From NCBI RefSeq assembly GCF_009730915.1, contig NC_052489.1, positions 28,389,916 through 28,453,915 on the forward strand: a DNA stretch of 64,000 nt, in the 5' to 3' direction. The notes under the pieces were generated by a model, which saw only the letters and a program-made list of their open reading frames with translations, did no database searches and was not told where the DNA came from. The stretch comes from Dioscorea cayenensis subsp. rotundata. Its lineage: Eukaryota > Streptophyta > Magnoliopsida > Dioscoreales > Dioscoreaceae. How positions within the stretch are numbered: position 1 is the stretch's first letter; each line of letters opens with the position of its first letter. The translations under genes and the position numbers were made by a program. Of the stretch, positions 60,501 through 64,000 are shown piece after piece.

Positions 60501-62957
60501 ACCAATATATACATATATACATGCATACATACACTCATTCATCAAAAATACACCAAGAAAAGCTCTTACTCAACTAAAACCATCACTCCCAGTGAGCTCC
60601 CTCCGCGATCTCCCATCCCCCACCCTCAAATCTCCCATTTTTCTCCTCATTTCTTCATAACTCTCGAGTTCATCTGTAGAAAATGGTGGAGAAGAAGATG
60701 AACAACACAAGCCCTAGATTTTTTTCTCAATTAACTCTTCAGCCGAAATTCACTTTTAGTCCCCTCGAAAAGCATAATTTCTTACAAAACAGCCTCTCGA
60801 AAAACTCCCAAAATGGTCCTTGAATTATGAAATACTATTCTCAAAAAGGTCCTTTCAAATTACCCTAACGGTCCCCAGGGTTATAACACAACATTTTTAA
60901 AAGATCCCTTCCATCTTACTTTTTCAGTCCTCGGTTTCCATAAACATTTCATGTCCACCCTTTTCATTTATTCTTTAACCCAAAATCTTTTAAAAAGTTT
61001 TACACTTAGGTCCTTATTCTTTCCACTTGGGGTTTCTCAACAAGATTACTCTGTAGAAAAATCTTACTGCAACTGTAGTAATACCCTAAATATATTTTTC
61101 CAGTAATTATCCAAAGGTTCAGGGTATTACAAAGTCGATGCAGTGAACTCCTCCCAAGGTCTTCCTGCCAGCAATTAGCTTGCCTCCTCACATCATATCA
61201 GCAGGTCCCTCTCCCGAGGGTTGTACCACCAAAGTAGCATCTCCATCTCGCTAAAGATGGTTTTTAAAGATCTTCAAAATCTTCTTTTCAAACTTGATTT
61301 CCATTCATTCAAGTTTAGTCTTCACAATCTTTAAACTTAATCTTTATTCATCCAAGTTTGGTCTTCAATATTCTTCTTACTAAACTTGATCCCCTTTTAT
61401 TCAAATTTAATTTTTCAATATCTTCCAAGCATAATCTTCATTCATCCAAGCTTGGACTTCTAATTATCTCCAAATATATTTGTGCCTTCAAATATATTTG
61501 TCCCTGAATAGCTTGGTCTCCTCAATTAGTTGTGACCATAGATATCCTATGTTTTCGGGATAAATCTCTTTTCCAAAGATAGTTGTGTCCTCCATATATA
61601 AGCTCTTATCAAAGATAGCTCTACATAGTTTCTTGAAAAGTCCTCCAAAATATAGCTCCAACCATGGTCTTCTAGTCTTCAAGCCACATTATCATCCTTT
61701 GTCAAGTCAACTTGCTATGTCATTAAAGCTATGCGACAACGTCATCATTGCCATGTCACCTTTGACACATGTCAAATGAAGTCAATCATAGAGCCTAACT
61801 CTAACAATTACCATATGCAAGTGACAACAACAAAGGCAATAATATGTCAAAAGGTTCATACCGAGTGGTATTGGTCTCACTCGTAAAAAGAAGTTAATAT
61901 GAGACACTCAAATAGTTTTCAATTTCAAGTCCAGTGAATGTAGTGATGGCAACATGTTTTTTTAGTTGTGGGTGTGGGCTAGTAACTAGCACCACGTTTT
62001 TGTCAAGTGGAGCCGTGAGGGGCGTACAAATTGGATCATCAATTTCTAGCACATGTGCATGCCCGGACAGCACTAGCCGTATTTGTTAAATAAATAAATA
62101 AATAAATAAGACAACGATATAATGAGAAAATGGCTCTTGCATTTCTGGCTGCAATGAGTTAAATTTTACCGCATTTCATTTTATTTATCTAGACAGATAA
62201 CAGTGCCCAGGCAGGTTTGAAGAAAGAATATGCTGATAAAAACCGTCAATTAAGGTTAAGTCTTCCATGTATTGTTTCCGGTTTAATTATATAATTAAGC
62301 ACAGGCTAGGGACTAATGTTTTGAGCCTTTGCAGACAAATGAGAGGAGAAAACCTGCAGGAATTAACTTTAGAGGAGCTAATGCATCTTGAAAGAACAAT
62401 TGATATTGGATTGACTCGCGTAATGGAAAGAAAGGTATATATATATATATATATCATTATCCAAGTTCTTGGTCATTTTTTTATCCAAAAAAAAAAAAGT
62501 TCTTGGTCATTTTATTATTCAACATTAATCAAATTGTTATTCAAACTGTTTTCAGGGTCTACAAATAATGAAACAGTTAAGCAGTCTTCAACAAAAGGTA
62601 ACAAATATATATGAGTTCCTTTTAATGTTCTCATTTGTATATATTTCTTTTTCTCTTTTGTTTTACTTAAAAAGAGTTTGTGCATTAATTGTTTGAGACA
62701 TAAATTGAAGGAAATGCAACTCCTGGAGGACAATAAGAGGCTGAGAGAAAAGGTTTTTTCATTTATTATTTATTATTTTTACGTGTTTTTTAATTTCTTT
62801 AAAAAAAAAAATCTTTTGTAACATGGAGTTTGAATTATTAATTAAGCAGATGGGGTTGTGCATGATTGATCATGCCTCAGTGAGTGGTCTCCATGAAGAT
62901 GGCCAATATTCCTCTGAATCAATTGACACTTCTGATACATTACTTAGGCTCGGGTAA
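51339..62957 (+). CDS. SVP: SVP/AGL24 (StMADS11-clade) MADS-box transcription factor
   Basis: Exons: 51339-51520, 53470-53547, 62204-62254 (or from 62193), 62335-62434, 62556-62597, 62711-62752 and 62850-62957. The MADS domain (residues 1-60) starts [20 protein letters not shown] and includes [20 protein letters not shown]. The K domain has [20 protein letters not shown] and [20 protein letters not shown]. The C-terminus is short (SDTLLRLG). Exons 4-6 have the usual 100/42/42-nt SVP lengths. Such factors bind CArG boxes as dimers, and in Arabidopsis SVP represses flowering. Exon 2 is 78 nt rather than the expected 79. With the canonical 62-nt exon 3 the frame breaks, but an acceptor 11 nt further on (AACAG|TGCCC) restores it, giving about 200 residues. 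Intron 2 is 8.7 kb with nested LTR elements. Whether it is functional is uncertain. Confidence 0.85.
51522..51566. repeat. TA microsatellite starting at the exon 1 splice donor of SVP
   Basis: 45 bases of uninterrupted TA repeat follow the donor G, so the donor GT and its downstream bases are part of the repeat. Confidence 0.95.
55041..57838 (-). repeat. 3' LTR of the deleted Ty3 element (left side)
   Basis: 2,798 bases align end to end with 58338-61131. Differences include many one- or two-base indels near homopolymers and C/G runs. ORFs inside it, such as 55658-55861 and 57161-57481, lie within the LTR and are not genes. Confidence 0.88.
57839..58337 (-). other. 499-bp internal region of the deleted Ty3 element (PPT and PBS only)
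   Basis: The region contains the polypurine tract at 57839-57852 and the initiator-Met tRNA primer-binding site at 58321-58332. The bases between show no protein-coding similarity. The ORF at 57986-58168 has no recognisable motif. Confidence 0.8.
58338..61131 (-). repeat. 5' LTR of the deleted Ty3 element (right side)
   Basis: 2,794 bases, the partner of the left LTR. It follows the PBS with a five-base spacer, and AAGTC lies immediately outside it. Confidence 0.88.
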
Positions 62958-64000
62958 TTAATATCTTTTAATTTTGATCATTGATAGCTCCTTTTCTTTC
63001 TATGGGTATGAAATTACGAATTAGTTATCTATATATTAATGAGTTTACTTGATTTTATATGAAGCCTACCATAATTCAACAGGAATTGAAGAGAAAAGGC
63101 AAGCATGGCCATGAATCAAGATTGGAGGAAGTACATCCATATATATCCTTTAGAAATAATTACTTGTTTAGTTGTGGAATTGCTCAAATGTTAGTGTATT
63201 TATTTGCCATAAAAAGTATCGTAGCTTTCATTTAGTTGAAGGCAAACCGGGCATCACTGTTGCCATGAAATTTAACATGGTCTGTCTGAGGTTCGAACTT
63301 GTGATCTATTTTTTTTGTTTAATTATTATTTGAAATGGGATAATTTCTACCTTGAAATTTTATGGTTATTGTTGTTGTTGATTTTTTTTTTTTTTTTTTT
63401 TTTTTTATAAATACCCCCAATCTCATTATAAATGTCCATTATAAGCTTTAACTTTTTTGTGGAAAGGAAGACAAGCAATTATAATTAAAATTATTTTGAA
63501 TATTTAGATTATTTTTCTTATTTTGTCTATTTTTTTTATCATAAATTAAGGTTGTGTATTTAAGATGATATTGATGGAGAACAATGTATTTAAATAGATT
63601 GATAAAATCAAATTTAAAATTTGATTATAAAATTAAATATGTGGATATATAATTTGAGATATAAAAGCTTTTAGAAATGGACACTGAGGTGGGGGAGTAA
63701 AATTATCATTTCATTATATAAAGAAAAAGAGAGACAGGTAATGTGTGGAAATACATATACATCTTTGTCAAAAAAAAAAGAAAAAAGAAATACATATACA
63801 CATTGGTATTTTTATTTTATCTCTAATGGGATCAATGAGTTGATCTGCCTTCCAACATTTAGATATTATGTCCGGTGTGGGTCCAAAGAGTGAAAGATAT
63901 ACTGTACTAGTAATTAATAAAGCAAGAAGTACTATAGATTGACTTAATTATAATATAAAACATATGATATAGATTGAATATGGAAGATAAAAATTGGTAG
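62958..64000. other. 3' flank of the SVP-like gene
   Basis: No further gene is seen. The stretch matches the region after the pseudogene (49160-49860), marking the right part of the tandem-duplicated unit. A possible extra 3' intron runs from the GTAATT at 62954 to CAACAG near 63082; splicing there would change only the last residue or two. A run of about 24 T lies at 63383-63406. Confidence 0.55.

Larger units (their letters stand above)
55041..61131 (-). mobile_element. Internally deleted Ty3/gypsy-type LTR element with target duplications
   Basis: Two direct LTRs of 2,798 and 2,794 bases (55041-57838 and 58338-61131) flank only 499 bases. LTR ends are TGTCACACCC and GGGTATTACA. AAGTC occurs immediately outside on both sides (55036-55040 and 61132-61136). 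On the minus strand the PBS at 58321-58332 reads TGGTATCAGAGC, complementary to initiator methionine tRNA. The PPT (TAAGGGGGAAGGAT, 57839-57852) sits against the other LTR, preceded by CGAGGACGAAATTTTCTTAA, typical of Ty3 elements. No gag or pol sequence is present, so it could move only with enzymes from another element. The Ty3 assignment rests on the PPT context and LTR type. Confidence 0.88.
54486..61806 (-). mobile_element. Solo LTR (about 1.2 kb) in SVP intron 2, split by a Ty3 insertion
   Basis: The outer ends are TGCTAG... at 54486 and ...CTCTAACA at 61806. They are flanked by ATTAC at 54481-54485 and ATTAC at 61807-61811, a 5-bp target-site duplication. Subtracting the nested Ty3 element and its duplicated AAGTC leaves about 1,225 bases (54486-55040 plus 61137-61806). 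No protein domain, PBS or PPT was found in these parts, so a solo LTR formed by LTR recombination is the simplest reading. On the minus strand it starts TGTTAGAGTTAGG and contains a TATA-like CTATATAGG, which suggests that orientation. A short non-autonomous element is the alternative. Confidence 0.65.

Noticed and set aside
1-64000. CRISPR array, prokaryotic defence island, rRNA or tRNA genes
   Set aside because: No regularly spaced direct repeats with unique spacers, no bacterial-type genes, and no cloverleaf-bearing tRNA or rRNA sequence was recognised; the content is plant nuclear DNA.

Overview
The window is nuclear DNA of a flowering plant. It has intron-rich, AT-rich plant genes with GT-AG introns, Ty3/gypsy and Ty1/copia retrotransposons, many AT microsatellites and a 1,000-base assembly gap. 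A GC-rich intronless gene set in AT-rich DNA and the character of the proteins make a monocot somewhat more likely, but the species cannot be fixed from sequence alone. No operon, CRISPR array or bacterial-type system is present.

Layout. 1-3991 is the 3' part of a decayed Ty3 chromovirus with a long 3' LTR. 3992-6560 is repetitive sequence with a 238-bp tandem duplication, followed by the gap (6561-7560). 8352-13372 (minus) is the 5' half of a WD40 gene of the ASG2/WDTC1 (DCAF) family whose 3' half is missing. 13.56-15.09 kb is a degenerate tandem repeat block. 15792-17669 (minus) is a 131-residue DnaJ protein. 19673-19786 (minus) is OST4, a 37-residue oligosaccharyltransferase subunit with a long 5'UTR intron. 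22846-28023 (minus) is AP4M, the AP-4 mu subunit, in 13 exons. 30377-31227 (plus) is a small protein with the plant-specific TIGR01589 domain and a natural seven-histidine tract. 34275-35259 (minus) is an intronless GC-rich J-domain protein.

The right half, 38.4-64 kb, is a tandem duplication of an SVP/StMADS11-type MADS-box gene. The left copy (38440-49160) is a clear pseudogene, with stops, indels, a duplicated exon 2 and a lost splice donor, and it carries a gag-deleted copia element in intron 2. The right copy (51339-62957) has a full exon set and a mostly open frame. Its intron 2 holds a nested insertion: an LTR with ATTAC target duplications, itself split by a Ty3 element with AAGTC target duplications that keeps two 2.8-kb LTRs around only 499 bp containing a PBS and a PPT.

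Three unrelated conserved genes (ASG2, AP4M and the 34-kb J-protein) each contain exactly one extra base in a short homopolymer. The two LTRs of the Ty3 element also differ largely by small indels. Both patterns suggest residual indel errors in the assembly, so the frameshifts should not be read as pseudogenization without checking. The genes are independent housekeeping, trafficking and developmental loci and do not form one pathway.
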